Shown: positions 45,729-55,870, counted from the first letter of the stretch. The stretch: DNA of 64,000 nucleotides from Gottschalkia acidurici 9a (GCF_000299355.1 NC_018664.1:1361115-1425114), one strand, 5' to 3'. The notes: generated by a model from the letters alone, not told the origin. Translations and numbers: made by a program.

Positions 45729-46469
45729 GTGAATAATAATATAAAAAACAAAATAGCTATGACTACTGTATGCATTATACTTGGAATTATATTGACCATT
45801 CAATTTAAAACTGTTGACGGGTTAAATACTAATATTTTAAGTACACAGAGATCTCAACAAATTGCAGTAGAGTATAAAAAATTGAAGAATGAAAAAGAAA
45901 AAATATTGAAAGAAATGGAATTATTAGAAAAAAAGGTTTCTCAATATGAAAAAGGCGAAGCTGGCAAAGATGACTTTCTTGAGAATCTTTATAAAGATAT
46001 AGAAAAGTATAAAATGCTAAGTGGCTATGAAGATGTAAGTGGTCCAGGAGTTACTCTTCAAATAGACGAGCCTCCAGCAGAAATTCAAGTTGGAGATCAA
46101 AGAAATACAATTGTAGAGCATTATGGAGCTTTATTAGAAATAATAAGTCTTTTAAATGCAGTAGAAGCAGAAGCTATATCTATTAATGATCAAAGATATA
46201 CAGCATTTACAGAGATAGTTCCTGCAGGTAACCTTTTAGAGATAAATGGTATGTCTTTTGGAACTCCAATAGTCATAAAAGTGATAGGAGATCCAGAGGA
46301 TATTGAAAATGCATTAAGAATAAAAGGTGGTATTATATGGCTTATGGAGGAAGGCTATAATCTTCAAATTCATATAAAGCAAGAAAAGGATATTTTTATA
46401 CCTAAATATAAAAAAGTTAAAGAATTCAAAAATGCTAAACCTGCTATAGTTAATGCAAATAACCCTTAA
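45729..46469 (+). CDS. DUF881 protein, first copy
   Basis: A 246-residue protein with an N-terminal anchor (about 9-26), a coiled coil and a DUF881 domain (DVSGPGVTLQIDEPP ... EAEAISINDQRYTAFTEIV). It is a YlxX/YlxW-type protein that sits between divIB and ftsZ in many Firmicutes. Function unknown, thought to be divisome-associated. GTG start after GGGGGAA. Confidence 0.88.
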   Translation: MNNNIKNKIAMTTVCIILGIILTIQFKTVDGLNTNILSTQRSQQIAVEYKKLKNEKEKILKEMELLEKKVSQYEKGEAGKDDFLENLYKDIEKYKMLSGYEDVSGPGVTLQIDEPPAEIQVGDQRNTIVEHYGALLEIISLLNAVEAEAISINDQRYTAFTEIVPAGNLLEINGMSFGTPIVIKVIGDPEDIENALRIKGGIIWLMEEGYNLQIHIKQEKDIFIPKYKKVKEFKNAKPAIVNANNP

Positions 46470-46481
46470 GGATGATTTAAA

Positions 46482-47216
46482 ATGAAAAAGAAGCTAAAAG
46501 AATTATTAGCCTTAACTCTTTTATCAGTAATATTAGGCGTGTTATTATCCTTTCAAATGAGACAAAAAATTGAAAATTATAGTTTGTTTTCTTTAAATTC
46601 TATTGAAATAATGAAAAATGACATTGAAAATTCTAGAGATGAAATAGAGAACTTAAATAGACTAATAGATGAAAAAAAGATAGAATTAGAGAAGTTCAAG
46701 CAAGTAATAGAAGATGAAGATAAAAACATTGAAGATTATATAAAGGAAGAAATGGAGAACTTTAAAGTAATAGGTGGACTAGAAGATATAGAGGGTCCAG
46801 GTATAAGGATAGTTATAGCAGATAATGAAGAAAAAGAAATAATAGGTCAAAATATTCAAGATGATATAATTCATGATTCTGAAATTCAGATAATACTAAA
46901 TGACTTGAAAAATGCAGGTGCAGAAGCTATTAGTATAAATGGGCAAAGAGTAGTATCTAAGTCAGAAGTAAAATGTGGAGGACCTATAATAAGAATAAAT
47001 GGAAAAAGTTCAGCTAATCCTTTTGTAATTACAGCAATAGGAGATCCTAAAGCACTATATGCAGCTATAAATGCTCCTCAAAGCTTTGGTTGGACATTAA
47101 AAGAAGTTTATAATAAAAAGGTAGAAGCAGAAATTAAAGATAAGGTATTTATACCTAAATATAATTGGAAAGATTCTAGTTTCAAATATTCAGAACCTAT
47201 AAAAGAGGGTGATTAA
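46482..47216 (+). CDS. DUF881 protein, second copy
   Basis: A 244-residue paralogue of the preceding gene: anchor, coiled coil (SRDEIENLNRLIDEKKIELE), and DUF881 domain (DIEGPGIRIVIADNEEKE ... GAEAISINGQRVVSKSEV). The pair probably forms a heteromer at the septum. Its stop lies one base before the TTG of sbp. Confidence 0.88.
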   Translation: MKKKLKELLALTLLSVILGVLLSFQMRQKIENYSLFSLNSIEIMKNDIENSRDEIENLNRLIDEKKIELEKFKQVIEDEDKNIEDYIKEEMENFKVIGGLEDIEGPGIRIVIADNEEKEIIGQNIQDDIIHDSEIQIILNDLKNAGAEAISINGQRVVSKSEVKCGGPIIRINGKSSANPFVITAIGDPKALYAAINAPQSFGWTLKEVYNKKVEAEIKDKVFIPKYNWKDSSFKYSEPIKEGD

Positions 47217-47217
47217 A

Positions 47218-47562
47218 TTGATTTTGGCTATATTAGGTATTATTATAGGAGTTGTAATAGGTATATATTTGCCTATAACATATTCACCAAGTTATTCACT
47301 TTATGTTTCAGTTGCGATTCTTGCTTGCATGGACTCAGTATTTGGTGGATTAAGAGCACTTATGGAAAATAAATTTAACACTAGTATATTAGTGTCAGGC
47401 TTTTTTGGAAACTCTATTTTGGCTGCATTCTTAGCTTATGTAGGAGATAGACTAGGAGTTCCACTATACTATGCAGCTATATTTGCATTCGGTGGAAGAC
47501 TGTTCCAAAACTTCGCAATAATAAGAAGATATGTATTTAGAAAAAGAAGTAATAAAAATTAA
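47218..47562 (+). CDS. sbp: Small basic membrane protein Sbp
   Basis: A 114-residue protein with about three TM segments, ISPSYSLYVSVAILACMDSVFGG-like region (here SPSYSLYVSVAIL) and a basic C-terminus (RRYVFRKRSNKN), matching the small basic protein upstream of ftsAZ in B. subtilis. The TTG at 47218 follows AGAGGGTG. Function unknown. Confidence 0.85.
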   Translation: MILAILGIIIGVVIGIYLPITYSPSYSLYVSVAILACMDSVFGGLRALMENKFNTSILVSGFFGNSILAAFLAYVGDRLGVPLYYAAIFAFGGRLFQNFAIIRRYVFRKRSNKN

Positions 47563-47728
47563 AACTATTGTAAAAAATAAATAAAAATAGTCGATATAAA
47601 AAAGAGGGAATTTCTCGTACATATTGAATTATATATAATATGAATATTTTTGTGTAAGTCAATACAGTACTTAAGAATATAATACAAAATCACATAGATG
47701 TATAATCTTAGAATGAGGGGGTCTTAAA

Positions 47729-48829
47729 GTGTTTGATTTTGACGTAAATATGGATCAATTTGCACATATAAAAGTTGTAGGTGTAGGTGGCGGAGGAAAT
47801 AATGCCGTAAATAGAATGATAGAAAATGGTGTAAAAGGAATAGAGTTTGTGACAGTGAATACAGACAGACAAGCACTCCACTCTTCAAAGGCTGAATCAA
47901 GGCTACAAATAGGAGAAAAACTTACTAGAGGTCTAGGTGCAGGAGCTAATCCTGATATAGGAATGAAAGCAGCAGAAGAGAGTAGAAATGAAATAGAGGA
48001 AGTACTGAAAGGTGCGGATATGATATTTATAACAGCTGGTATGGGAGGGGGAACTGGGACTGGAGCTGCTCCTGTGGTTGCAGAGGTTGCTAAAGAACTA
48101 GGAATACTGACAGTAGGAGTTGTTACTAAGCCTTTCATGTTTGAAGGAAGAAGGAGAATGTTACACGCAGAACGAGGTATTGAAGAACTGAAGCAGAGAG
48201 TGGACACACTAGTGACTATCCCTAATGATAGGCTACTACAAGTGGCAGAAAAGAAAACAACAATAGTTGAAGCTTTTAAAATGGCTGACGACGTATTAAG
48301 ACAAGGTATCCAAGGTATATCGGATCTTATAGCAGTACCTGCTCTTATAAACTTAGACTTTGCAGACGTAAAGACTATAATGTACGATCAAGGACTAGCG
48401 CATATGGGAATTGGAAAAGGAAGTGGAGAAAACAGAGCTACCGAAGCTGCTAAACAAGCTATTCAAAGTCCTCTTTTAGAAACATCTATAGAAGGTGCTA
48501 AAGGCGTACTATTAAACATAACTGGAGGAGCGAACTTAGGTATATTTGAAGTAAATGAAGCGGCAGATCTTATAAGACAATCTGTAGATCCAGATGCTAA
48601 TATAATATTTGGTGCTGGAGTAGATGAGAGTCTTAATGATGAAATCAAAATAACAGTTATAGCAACAGGATTTGACGTTAAAAAGAAAGAAGTTGTACCA
48701 AAAGAAAAAGTAAATACTGATAAAGAAAATGAGGAAAAGCCATCGGCAGAAGAAACACCAAAAGAAAGTAAAAGTTTTGAAGCAGATGACCTGGACATTC
48801 CTACATTTTTAAGAAGAAGAGATAAATAA
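47729..48829 (+). CDS. ftsZ: Cell-division GTPase
   Basis: A 366-residue tubulin homologue. The GTP loop is [17 protein letters not shown]7 loop [11 protein letters not shown]; the C-terminal linker (Glu/Lys-rich) ends in [11 protein letters not shown], the conserved partner-binding tail. GTG start after GAGGGGG. No ftsA gene precedes it, as is common in clostridia. The 166-nt upstream gap has TATAAT at 47678-47683. Confidence 0.96.
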   Translation: MFDFDVNMDQFAHIKVVGVGGGGNNAVNRMIENGVKGIEFVTVNTDRQALHSSKAESRLQIGEKLTRGLGAGANPDIGMKAAEESRNEIEEVLKGADMIFITAGMGGGTGTGAAPVVAEVAKELGILTVGVVTKPFMFEGRRRMLHAERGIEELKQRVDTLVTIPNDRLLQVAEKKTTIVEAFKMADDVLRQGIQGISDLIAVPALINLDFADVKTIMYDQGLAHMGIGKGSGENRATEAAKQAIQSPLLETSIEGAKGVLLNITGGANLGIFEVNEAADLIRQSVDPDANIIFGAGVDESLNDEIKITVIATGFDVKKKEVVPKEKVNTDKENEEKPSAEETPKESKSFEADDLDIPTFLRRRDK

Positions 48830-48830
48830 G

Positions 48831-48860
48831 CCTTTCTAGATTTCTAGAAAGGTTTATTTT
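48831..48860 (+). terminator. Terminator of ftsZ
   Basis: CCTTTCTAG / CTAGAAAGG with a 4-nt loop followed by TTTATTTTTTT. Confidence 0.85.
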
Positions 48861-48974
48861 TTTCGACTTCAGTAAGTGACATAATTTTGAACAAAAATAC
48901 TATATAATATGCATAATGAAAAGAAAAATTGAATACAAGTAAAATAAGACTAGCTTGAAGGAGGGATGAGATAA

Positions 48975-49865
48975 TTGTATGTTTATGCTGAGTATCTTTT
49001 GCTAGAGAACTTAATAATAAACTATATAATTCTCTATTCTACGAAAATATTTACCAAGACATGTACAAGTAGGAGAAGAATATTCTTAGCATCTTTAATA
49101 GGATCTGTATATACGCTTGTTGTATTTTTTCCTTCTGTAAGACTTATGGCGAAAATAACAACAAAAGTAATAGTAGCTGTAATCATTATAAAAGTAGCAT
49201 TTAAGCCTAAAAATTTGAGGAATTTCATAAAACTTATTGCTACATTTCACTTAGTAGCATTCACATTTGCAGGAGCATGTTTAGCTTTATTTTACATGAT
49301 GGATGTAAATACATATATTGATGGTGGTATATTTTACATATCTAACTTTAAGATAAAAACACTAATACTAGGAATACTTTTTGGGTGGATTTTATTCCAG
49401 TTAGTATTAGAATACTTACAAAGTAGGTCTATAAAATCTAAAAGTTTTATACCTATAATAGTAAATTTTAAAGATAAGGAGGTAAATATACGTGGACTTT
49501 TAGATACGGGAAATTCTTTAAAAGAGCCAATGACAAAGACTCCTGTAATAGTAGTACAGTTCTCTGCTATAAAAGAGATACTTCCTGAATATGTTCAGAA
49601 TATCTTCTGTAAATATTCGGAAAACGATCTAGACTTAATTACGAATGTTCTATATAATGCTTCAAATAAAATTAAGTTTAGATTAATACCATATAAGTCC
49701 TTAGGAAAAGAGGATGGAATGTTACTGGGATTTAAACCAGATAAGGTCATCCTTGATGACAAAGAAGATAGGCAGATTAAAGACGTAGTAATAGGTATAT
49801 ATAATGGAAGATTATCTAATGACAATGAATATAAGGCATTAATACATCCAGACATATTGACTTAG
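48975..49865 (+). CDS. spoIIGA: Pro-sigma-E processing protease
   Basis: A 296-residue protein with five N-terminal TM segments and a C-terminal aspartic protease domain; the catalytic motif is [13 protein letters not shown] (about residue 177). It cleaves pro-sigma-E after a forespore signal via SpoIIR. TTG start after GGAGGG. A degenerate 0A-box-like TTCGACTT at 48862 is one mismatch from the reverse consensus and is only a weak hint of Spo0A control. Confidence 0.93.
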   Translation: MYVYAEYLLLENLIINYIILYSTKIFTKTCTSRRRIFLASLIGSVYTLVVFFPSVRLMAKITTKVIVAVIIIKVAFKPKNLRNFIKLIATFHLVAFTFAGACLALFYMMDVNTYIDGGIFYISNFKIKTLILGILFGWILFQLVLEYLQSRSIKSKSFIPIIVNFKDKEVNIRGLLDTGNSLKEPMTKTPVIVVQFSAIKEILPEYVQNIFCKYSENDLDLITNVLYNASNKIKFRLIPYKSLGKEDGMLLGFKPDKVILDDKEDRQIKDVVIGIYNGRLSNDNEYKALIHPDILT

Positions 49866-49878
49866 GGGGAGAATTGAA

Positions 49879-50613
49879 GTGGAAATCAAATTTTTAAACA
49901 AGATTATGTTGAAATTAAGAATTCTTTATATTAAGACATTAAAAAAACTTAATTTATTTAAAGAAGAAGAAGTATATTATATAGGGGGAAGTGAGGTACT
50001 GCCTCCTCCATTAAGTAAAGATGAGGAGAGTTACTTATTATCTAGGCTTAAACAAGATGATAGTATAAAAACAATTTTAATCGAAAGAAATCTAAGATTA
50101 GTTGTATACATAGCAAGAAAATTTGATAACACAGGTATAGGTGTTGAGGACTTAGTTTCTATAGGTACAATAGGCTTAATAAAGGCTGTTAATACATTTG
50201 ATCCAGATAAGAATATAAAGTTAGCTACTTATGCATCTAAGTGTATAGAGAATGAAATATTAATGTATTTAAGAAGAAATAGCAGAATAAAATCAGAAAT
50301 ATCTTTTGATGAACCACTAAATACAGACTGGGATGGAAACGAATTGTTATTGTCTGATATCTTAGGAACAGATGAAGATATTATTTTCAAATATCTTGAA
50401 GAAGAGATAGACAGAAGCTTATTAAACGAGGCAGTTGGAAAGCTTAATGATAGAGAAAAACGAATTATGGAGTTAAGGTTTGGACTGAATAATGGTGAAG
50501 AACGAACACAAAAAGAAGTAGCTGATATACTTGGAATATCGCAATCATACATTTCAAGGCTAGAAAAAAGAATAGTAAAAAGATTAGAAAGAGAGATAAG
50601 TAAAATGTTTTAA
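49879..50613 (+). CDS. sigE: Mother-cell sigma factor, pro-sigma-E
   Basis: A 244-residue sigma-70 family factor with a membrane-binding pro-sequence ([20 protein letters not shown]). Region 2 has [20 protein letters not shown] and [19 protein letters not shown]; region 4 has the [23 protein letters not shown]. Its neighbour SpoIIGA removes the pro-sequence. GTG start 13 nt after spoIIGA. Confidence 0.95.
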   Translation: MEIKFLNKIMLKLRILYIKTLKKLNLFKEEEVYYIGGSEVLPPPLSKDEESYLLSRLKQDDSIKTILIERNLRLVVYIARKFDNTGIGVEDLVSIGTIGLIKAVNTFDPDKNIKLATYASKCIENEILMYLRRNSRIKSEISFDEPLNTDWDGNELLLSDILGTDEDIIFKYLEEEIDRSLLNEAVGKLNDREKRIMELRFGLNNGEERTQKEVADILGISQSYISRLEKRIVKRLEREISKMF

Positions 50614-50646
50614 AAGCTAGTTCAAATTAAGAACTAGCTTTTTTTA
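50612..50646 (+). terminator. Terminator of sigE
   Basis: AAAAGCTAGTTC / GAACTAGCTTTT, 12 bp, with TTTTT. It separates sigE from sigG, which needs different timing. Confidence 0.85.
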
Positions 50647-50725
50647 TATGTATATTTTAAGTTGATTGAGGCAATAATTTTTATATACAAAAGGGGTAAT
50701 ATTTGGAGAAAGGAAATGAAGCCCA

Positions 50726-51475
50726 GTGCATATAAATAAAGTAGAGATATGTGGAGTAAATACTTCAGAGTTACCAGTTCTAACAAATAAAGAGATGAGA
50801 AAACTTTTCGATAGAATACATGAAGGAGACTTAAGTGCTAGAGAAGAGTTTATTCAGGGAAATTTAAGATTAGTTCTGAGTGTTATACAAAGATTTAATA
50901 GAAGAGGAGAAAATGTAGACGATTTATTTCAAGTTGGGTGTATAGGGCTTATGAAGGCGATAGATAACTTTGACTTATCACATAATGTTAGATTTTCAAC
51001 TTATGCTGTACCTATGATAATAGGAGAGATAAGAAGATATTTAAGAGACAATAACTCTATAAGAGTAAGTAGATCACTGAGAGATATAGCATATAGAGCA
51101 CTTCAAGCAAGAGAGCATCTTATAAGCAAGAATTCTAAGGAACCTACAATAACGGAGATAGCAAAAGAATTAGATCTCCCTAAAGAAGATGTAGTATTAG
51201 CGTTAGATGCTATACAAGATCCAATTTCACTATTTGAACCTATATATAATGAAAGTGGAGATGCTATTTATGTTATGGATCAAGTAAGTGATGAAAAGAA
51301 TGAGGATGAAGTTTGGTTACAGGGAATAGCTTTAAGAGAAGCTTTAAGAAGACTCAATGATAGAGAAAAGTTAATACTTAATCTAAGATTTTTCAAAGGA
51401 AAAACTCAAATGGAAGTAGCAAATGAAATTGGTATATCTCAAGCACAAGTATCAAGATTAGAAAAACAGCTTTAA
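50726..51475 (+). CDS. sigG: Forespore sigma factor sigma-G, 3' end frameshifted
   Basis: A 249-residue factor with the SigG-specific start KVEICGVNTSELPVLTNKEM, region 2 RFSTYAVPMIIGEIRRYLRD and region 4 GISQAQVSRLEK. The protein stops as KQL, but one extra A in the A5 run at 51462-51466 restores KTALKHMKKLI and a stop at 51496-51498, the ending expected of SigG. The last nine or so residues are thus lost as read. Likely a homopolymer miscall; a real truncation would affect the end of region 4. GTG start, with GGAGAAAGGA upstream. Confidence 0.9.
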   Translation: MHINKVEICGVNTSELPVLTNKEMRKLFDRIHEGDLSAREEFIQGNLRLVLSVIQRFNRRGENVDDLFQVGCIGLMKAIDNFDLSHNVRFSTYAVPMIIGEIRRYLRDNNSIRVSRSLRDIAYRALQAREHLISKNSKEPTITEIAKELDLPKEDVVLALDAIQDPISLFEPIYNESGDAIYVMDQVSDEKNEDEVWLQGIALREALRRLNDREKLILNLRFFKGKTQMEVANEIGISQAQVSRLEKQL

Positions 51476-51510
51476 AGCATATGAAAAAACTAATATAATA
51501 ATCAAACTTT

Positions 51511-51589
51511 TCACTTTAAGTTTAAATAATAGTAATAAATTAAGACAAGTTAACAATATATATAATATAGAAGATAAAACTTAAAGTGA
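51511..51589 (+). promoter_or_regulatory. Long-range inverted repeat before ylmC
   Basis: Perfect 13-bp arms TCACTTTAAGTTT (51511-51523) and AAACTTAAAGTGA (51577-51589) separated by 53 nt; the right arm touches the GAGAAGGTGG ribosome site of ylmC. It could be a leader stem that limits translation, or a pair of regulator half-sites. Confidence 0.45.
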
Positions 51590-51601
51590 GAAGGTGGTAA
51601 A

Positions 51602-51862
51602 GTGATAAAGGCATCAGACTTGCGAGAAAAAGAAGTTATAAATATTAGAGATGGTACAAGATTAGGACTAATAGAAGATGTAGAAGTTAACTTAGAAAAA
51701 GGAATTATAGAGGCTATAATAGTTCCAGGTTCTGGTAGTATATTTAGCTTATTTAGTAAAAGTAGAGATTACATAATAGGATGGAGAAATATAACTAGGA
51801 TCGGAAGTGATGTTATATTAGTAGATTTAAATCTAAGCGATATAGAAAATGAACTGATATAA
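51602..51862 (+). CDS. ylmC: YlmC/YmxH PRC-barrel sporulation protein
   Basis: An 86-residue single PRC-barrel protein (SDLREKEVINIRDGTRLGLI ... DYIIGWRNITRIGSDVILVD). This family follows sigG in many spore formers. Function unknown. GTG start. Confidence 0.88.
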   Translation: MIKASDLREKEVINIRDGTRLGLIEDVEVNLEKGIIEAIIVPGSGSIFSLFSKSRDYIIGWRNITRIGSDVILVDLNLSDIENELI

Positions 51863-51867
51863 GAATA

Positions 51868-51906
51868 TTACCCTACTTTTAGGAACTATAAATAGGAGTA
51901 GGGTAA
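51868..51906. other. Hairpin between ylmC and nrdR
   Basis: TTACCCTACT / AGTAGGGTAA, 10-bp perfect stem with a 19-nt loop. No T run on the plus strand; likely an mRNA-stabilising or partial stop signal. It loosely resembles the dispersed hairpin repeats in inverted order. Confidence 0.45.
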
Positions 51907-51989
51907 AACAATAGACATAAATATAAATATATATTATAATCTGTTTATAGTAGCATTTTAAAATTGTATTGTAAAATGAGGTGAGACAT

Positions 51990-52445
51990 ATGAAATGTCC
52001 CTATTGTGACTTTTTTGAATCTAAGGTTGTTGATTCAAGACCTATAGATGATGGACAAGCAATTAGAAGAAGAAGAGAATGTACAAAATGTGGTAAGAGA
52101 TTTACTACTTATGAGAATATAGAAGAAATACCACTGATAGTAATTAAGAAAGATGGAAATAGGCAAGCGTATAATAGGAATAAAATATTAAACGGAATAA
52201 TAAGAGCTTGTGAAAAAAGACCTGTATCAATACAACAAATGGAAGAAATAGTGGATGATATAGAAAAGACATTATTTAACTCTATGGAAAAGGAAATAAC
52301 AACGAACTATATTGGGGAATTAATTATGAACAAATTAAAAAATGTAGATGAAGTTTCTTATGTAAGGTTTGCTTCTGTATATAGACAGTTTAAAGATCTA
52401 AATACATTTATGGATGAATTGGAGAAGCTTTTAAGAGAAAAGTAG
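51990..52445 (+). CDS. nrdR: Ribonucleotide reductase repressor
   Basis: A 151-residue regulator: zinc ribbon CPYC ... CTKC with [17 protein letters not shown], and an ATP-cone ([20 protein letters not shown]). It senses dATP/ATP and represses nrd genes. The ATG at 51990 follows GAGGTGAG. Confidence 0.95.
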   Translation: MKCPYCDFFESKVVDSRPIDDGQAIRRRRECTKCGKRFTTYENIEEIPLIVIKKDGNRQAYNRNKILNGIIRACEKRPVSIQQMEEIVDDIEKTLFNSMEKEITTNYIGELIMNKLKNVDEVSYVRFASVYRQFKDLNTFMDELEKLLREK

Positions 52446-52448
52446 ATA

Positions 52449-52478
52449 AAAAGGACTCATATAAGGGTCCTTTTATTG
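52449..52478 (+). terminator. Terminator of nrdR
   Basis: AAAAGGAC / GTCCTTTT with a 10-nt loop and a short TATT tail. Confidence 0.7.
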
Positions 52479-52518
52479 TATCATAGAGATTTATTAAAAC
52501 AGGGAGTGAGACTTAAGT

Positions 52519-53343
52519 ATGAATAATTATAATAAGTTTAAATTAAATGAAAAAGGTGAAGTAAAATATTATACTGTACCATCATTTGATGATACGTTAC
52601 TAGTTACACATGCCTTTACGACTAGATTAGGTGGAGTTAGTAAAGATCCTTTCAATAGCCTGAATTTAGGATTTAAAACTGGAGATAATAAAAAGGATAT
52701 TATAGAAAACTTCAAAATCATATCTGAATCATTAGAGTCTAAAATAGATAATTTAGTGCTATCTGACCAAGTTCATAAAACAGAAATAAGAGCAGTTACT
52801 AAAGCTGATTTAGGCAAAGGAATAGTAAAAGAGATTGATTATAGTGAAATAGATGGACTTGTAACTAATGAATCAGGTGTTACACTCTGCACATTTTATG
52901 CGGATTGCGTACCGCTGTTCTATTTAGATAAAGAAAAAAAAGTAGTGGGATTAGCTCACGCAGGATGGAGAGGAACAGTAGCAGGAATCGCCGGGAATAT
53001 GATAGATATAATGAAAGAAAAATACGAGTCTAAACCAGAAGATATAATAGTTGGTATAGGACCTTCTATAGGGGAATGTTGTTATGAAGTTAATAAAGAT
53101 GTATTTGACGAATTTAACAGAAATTTTACAAACACTTCAAACGTGCTAAAATCAATGGACGATGGCAAATGGAAGCTTAATTTATGGGAAGCTAATAGAC
53201 TAATATTAGAGGATAAAGGGGTACCTTGTAGAAATATAACTATAAGTAACTTGTGTACTAGTTGCAATAATGACATTTTTTACTCTTATAGAAAAGAGAA
53301 TGGCAAAACTGGAAGGATGGCAGCTATTATACAATTAAAATAA
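52519..53343 (+). CDS. pgeF: Peptidoglycan editing factor (YlmD/PgeF)
   Basis: A 274-residue protein of the former multicopper-oxidase-like YfiH/YlmD family, now known to act in peptidoglycan precursor editing or purine nucleoside handling. Signature residues: HAFTTRLGGVS, TFYADCVPLFYLD, HAGWRGTVAGI and GPSIGECCYEV, which carry the conserved His-Cys-His metal site. It follows ylmC as in Bacillus. GGGAGTGAG upstream. Confidence 0.9.
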   Translation: MNNYNKFKLNEKGEVKYYTVPSFDDTLLVTHAFTTRLGGVSKDPFNSLNLGFKTGDNKKDIIENFKIISESLESKIDNLVLSDQVHKTEIRAVTKADLGKGIVKEIDYSEIDGLVTNESGVTLCTFYADCVPLFYLDKEKKVVGLAHAGWRGTVAGIAGNMIDIMKEKYESKPEDIIVGIGPSIGECCYEVNKDVFDEFNRNFTNTSNVLKSMDDGKWKLNLWEANRLILEDKGVPCRNITISNLCTSCNNDIFYSYRKENGKTGRMAAIIQLK

Positions 53344-53360
53344 TCTACGGGAGGGAAAAA

Positions 53361-54059
53361 ATGAATTACGCAAAGATCCTTGTAGTTGATGATGAAGATC
53401 ACATAGTAGAACTTATAAAATTTAATTTAGAAAGCAATGGATATGATGTAGTAACAGCTAATGACGGACAGGAAGCAGTGTTTAAGTCTAAAACAGAGAA
53501 TCCAGATCTCATAATATTAGATTTAATGCTCCCTAAAGTAGATGGTATAGAGGTATGTAGAAAAATAAAAGGAGATCCTGAAACTTCACATATTGCTATT
53601 ATAATGTTGACTGCTAAAAGTGATGAAGCAGACAAAATTGTAGGACTTGAAATAGGTGCAGATGATTATATAACTAAGCCTTTTAGTGTAAGAGAGCTTA
53701 TAGCACGAATAAAAGCTGTACTTAGAAGAAATCCAAACAATAAGTCTGGAGATTATACAGAAAATATTTTAAAAATAGGAGATATAGTTATTGATGATGA
53801 AAAACATGAAGTAACTAAAGATGGTAAAAAAGTAGACTTAACATTAAAAGAATTTGAGTTATTAAGAATACTAGCTAAAAACAAGGGAAAAGTTCTTTCA
53901 AGGAATTTTTTGTTAGATGAGGTATGGGGATACGACTATTTTGGTGAGACTAGAACGGTGGATGTTCATATTAGACATATAAGAAAAAAGATAGAAAATG
54001 ATGATAGCAGACCAGAATATATAGAAACCATTAGAGGAATAGGATATAAAATGAAATAA
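53361..54059 (+). CDS. phoP: PhoP/PhoB-type response regulator
   Basis: A 232-residue OmpR-family regulator: receiver with phospho-acceptor Asp in LIILDLMLPKVDG, K in ITKPFSVRELIARIKA, and a winged helix (LTLKEFELLRILAKNKG ... TRTVDVHIRHIRKKIE). The PhoB/PhoP subgroup and the cognate PhoR-type kinase downstream suggest control of the Pho box at 26.5 kb. GGGAGGG precedes the ATG. Confidence 0.85.
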   Translation: MNYAKILVVDDEDHIVELIKFNLESNGYDVVTANDGQEAVFKSKTENPDLIILDLMLPKVDGIEVCRKIKGDPETSHIAIIMLTAKSDEADKIVGLEIGADDYITKPFSVRELIARIKAVLRRNPNNKSGDYTENILKIGDIVIDDEKHEVTKDGKKVDLTLKEFELLRILAKNKGKVLSRNFLLDEVWGYDYFGETRTVDVHIRHIRKKIENDDSRPEYIETIRGIGYKMK

Positions 54060-54069
54060 GGAGAGATAT

Positions 54070-55491
54070 ATGGAAAGAAGAATGCTTATTACATTTTTTA
54101 TATTAGCAACAATAGGAATACTTATAACGGGGATATTGTCCTTTAGTTTATTTAAAATAGCAGTACCTACTGATTTTACAAGTCAGGTAGATAAAGAATT
54201 ATTAAAATATAACTTAATATCAATAATTAGTGGGATTTTAGTTTCACTAGGTTTAGGAACGAGATTCATTAGAAAGGTAATGGAACCCGTAAAAAAGCTT
54301 ACTATAACTACTAAAAAGATTTCTACAGGAAACTATGGAAGAAGAATATATTCTAAGACAGATGATGAGCTAGATGAACTTTCAGAAAACTTTAATATTA
54401 TGAGTGAAAAGTTAGAAGAAACTATAGGAGAACTTCAAGATAATAACACTAAAATGAAAGCTATACTTACAAGTATGTTAAATGGCGTAATAGCTTTAGA
54501 TAATATGAATAGAATTATACTGATGAATCCAGCAGCGGAAGAAATGTTTGGAGTTACAGAAGATATCATTAAAGGGAAGCATATAATCGAAGTAATAAGA
54601 AATGAAGAATTAGGAGAGTTTGTAAAAGGTCTAATAGCAAATAATAGATCTATAGATAGTGAGATAGAGATATACACACCTGAATACAAAATATTAAGCT
54701 TCCATTCTAACTTAATTAGACTTGGAAACGATCCTAATAAAATAATAGGTGTTGTTATAATATTACAGGATATAACGGATATAAGAAAATTAGAAAATAT
54801 GAGAAAAGACTTTGTTGCAAATGTATCTCATGAACTTAAGACTCCACTTACTTCAATAAAAGGATTTGTAGAAACCTTAAAATCTGGAGCAGCAGAGAAT
54901 CCAAAGATAAGAGATAAATTTTTAGATATTTTAGATATAGAAGCTAATAGATTAACTTATTTAATACAAGACCTACTCACACTTTCTGAAATCGAGAATA
55001 AAAATACACTTAAAGAAGATGAAAAAATAAATATTCAAGACAATATAGATCAAGTACTAGAAATGCTTGAAGAATTAGCAAAGAAAAAAGGCATAGAAAT
55101 AGTAAAAAATATAAGTGACAAATTACCAGATATATACGGTGATATAGGATGGTTTAAACAAATGATTATAAATCTAGTGGATAACGGAATAAAATATACA
55201 CCTGAGAATGGAATTATAAAAATAAATGCATATAATGATAAGGTTAATCTCTATATAGAAGTTTCAGATACAGGTATAGGAATAGATAAAGAGCATCTTC
55301 CAAGACTATTTGAGAGATTTTATAGAGTAGATAAAGCAAGAACAAGACAGGTTGGAGGAACAGGTTTGGGGCTTGCAATAGTTAAGCATATAGTGTTATC
55401 ATTTAATGGATACGTAGATGTGAAAAGTGAATTAAACAAAGGAACAAAATTTACTATAACAATTCCTTTAAATAAGGTGACACATAAATAA
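54070..55491 (+). CDS. phoR: PhoR-type sensor histidine kinase
   Basis: A 473-residue kinase: two TM segments with only a very short outside loop (about 20 residues), HAMP, a PAS domain (MLNGVIALDNMNRIILMNPA), HisKA with H254 in FVANVSHELKTPLTSIKGF, and the HATPase (MIINLVDNGIKYTPENG; GTGLGLAIVKHIV). A short outside loop with a PAS fits PhoR that senses Pst-PhoU rather than free phosphate. Confidence 0.85.
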   Translation: MERRMLITFFILATIGILITGILSFSLFKIAVPTDFTSQVDKELLKYNLISIISGILVSLGLGTRFIRKVMEPVKKLTITTKKISTGNYGRRIYSKTDDELDELSENFNIMSEKLEETIGELQDNNTKMKAILTSMLNGVIALDNMNRIILMNPAAEEMFGVTEDIIKGKHIIEVIRNEELGEFVKGLIANNRSIDSEIEIYTPEYKILSFHSNLIRLGNDPNKIIGVVIILQDITDIRKLENMRKDFVANVSHELKTPLTSIKGFVETLKSGAAENPKIRDKFLDILDIEANRLTYLIQDLLTLSEIENKNTLKEDEKINIQDNIDQVLEMLEELAKKKGIEIVKNISDKLPDIYGDIGWFKQMIINLVDNGIKYTPENGIIKINAYNDKVNLYIEVSDTGIGIDKEHLPRLFERFYRVDKARTRQVGGTGLGLAIVKHIVLSFNGYVDVKSELNKGTKFTITIPLNKVTHK

Positions 55492-55503
55492 AGGGGTGAT
55501 TTA

Positions 55504-55827
55504 ATGCTAACTACAGAACAAAAATTGATATGTACACTATGTCACTTAAGTCTCTTTATAAGCTTGCCAGTAATAGTCCCACTAATTGTACTAGTAGTGT
55601 CTAATAGCCAATTTGTGAAACAACAAGCAAAAGAAGCATTAGCTTTTCAAATAGGACTAATAATTATGGGTATTGTAGGAGGTGTATTAACGCTTTTAAT
55701 AGTAGGTATTTTTATATTAATAGCTGTTGGAATAGCTGGGATAGTGTTACCTATAGTAGCAGTAGTAAAAATATCTGATAATATAGATTATTCTTATCCT
55801 ATAAGTGGAAAATTTGTAAGGGGCTAA
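55504..55827 (+). CDS. DUF4870 membrane protein
   Basis: A 107-residue protein with three or four TM segments, starting LTTEQKLICTLCHLSLFISL and carrying FVKQQAKEALAFQIG, the conserved core of the DUF4870/Tic20-like family. Function unknown. It follows phoR by 12 nt and may be read with it. Confidence 0.85.
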   Translation: MLTTEQKLICTLCHLSLFISLPVIVPLIVLVVSNSQFVKQQAKEALAFQIGLIIMGIVGGVLTLLIVGIFILIAVGIAGIVLPIVAVVKISDNIDYSYPISGKFVRG

Positions 55828-55833
55828 ACGTGA

Positions 55834-55870
55834 GCACTATTGATATTTTAATATTAATAGTGCCTTTATT
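55834..55870 (+). terminator. Terminator after the DUF4870 gene
   Basis: GCACTATTGATATT / AATATTAATAGTGC (one G-U) with CTTTATTATTT. Confidence 0.8.

Noticed and set aside
48862-48869. Spo0A box upstream of spoIIGA
   Set aside because: TTCGACTT is one base off TTCGACA and single; too weak to list as a site.
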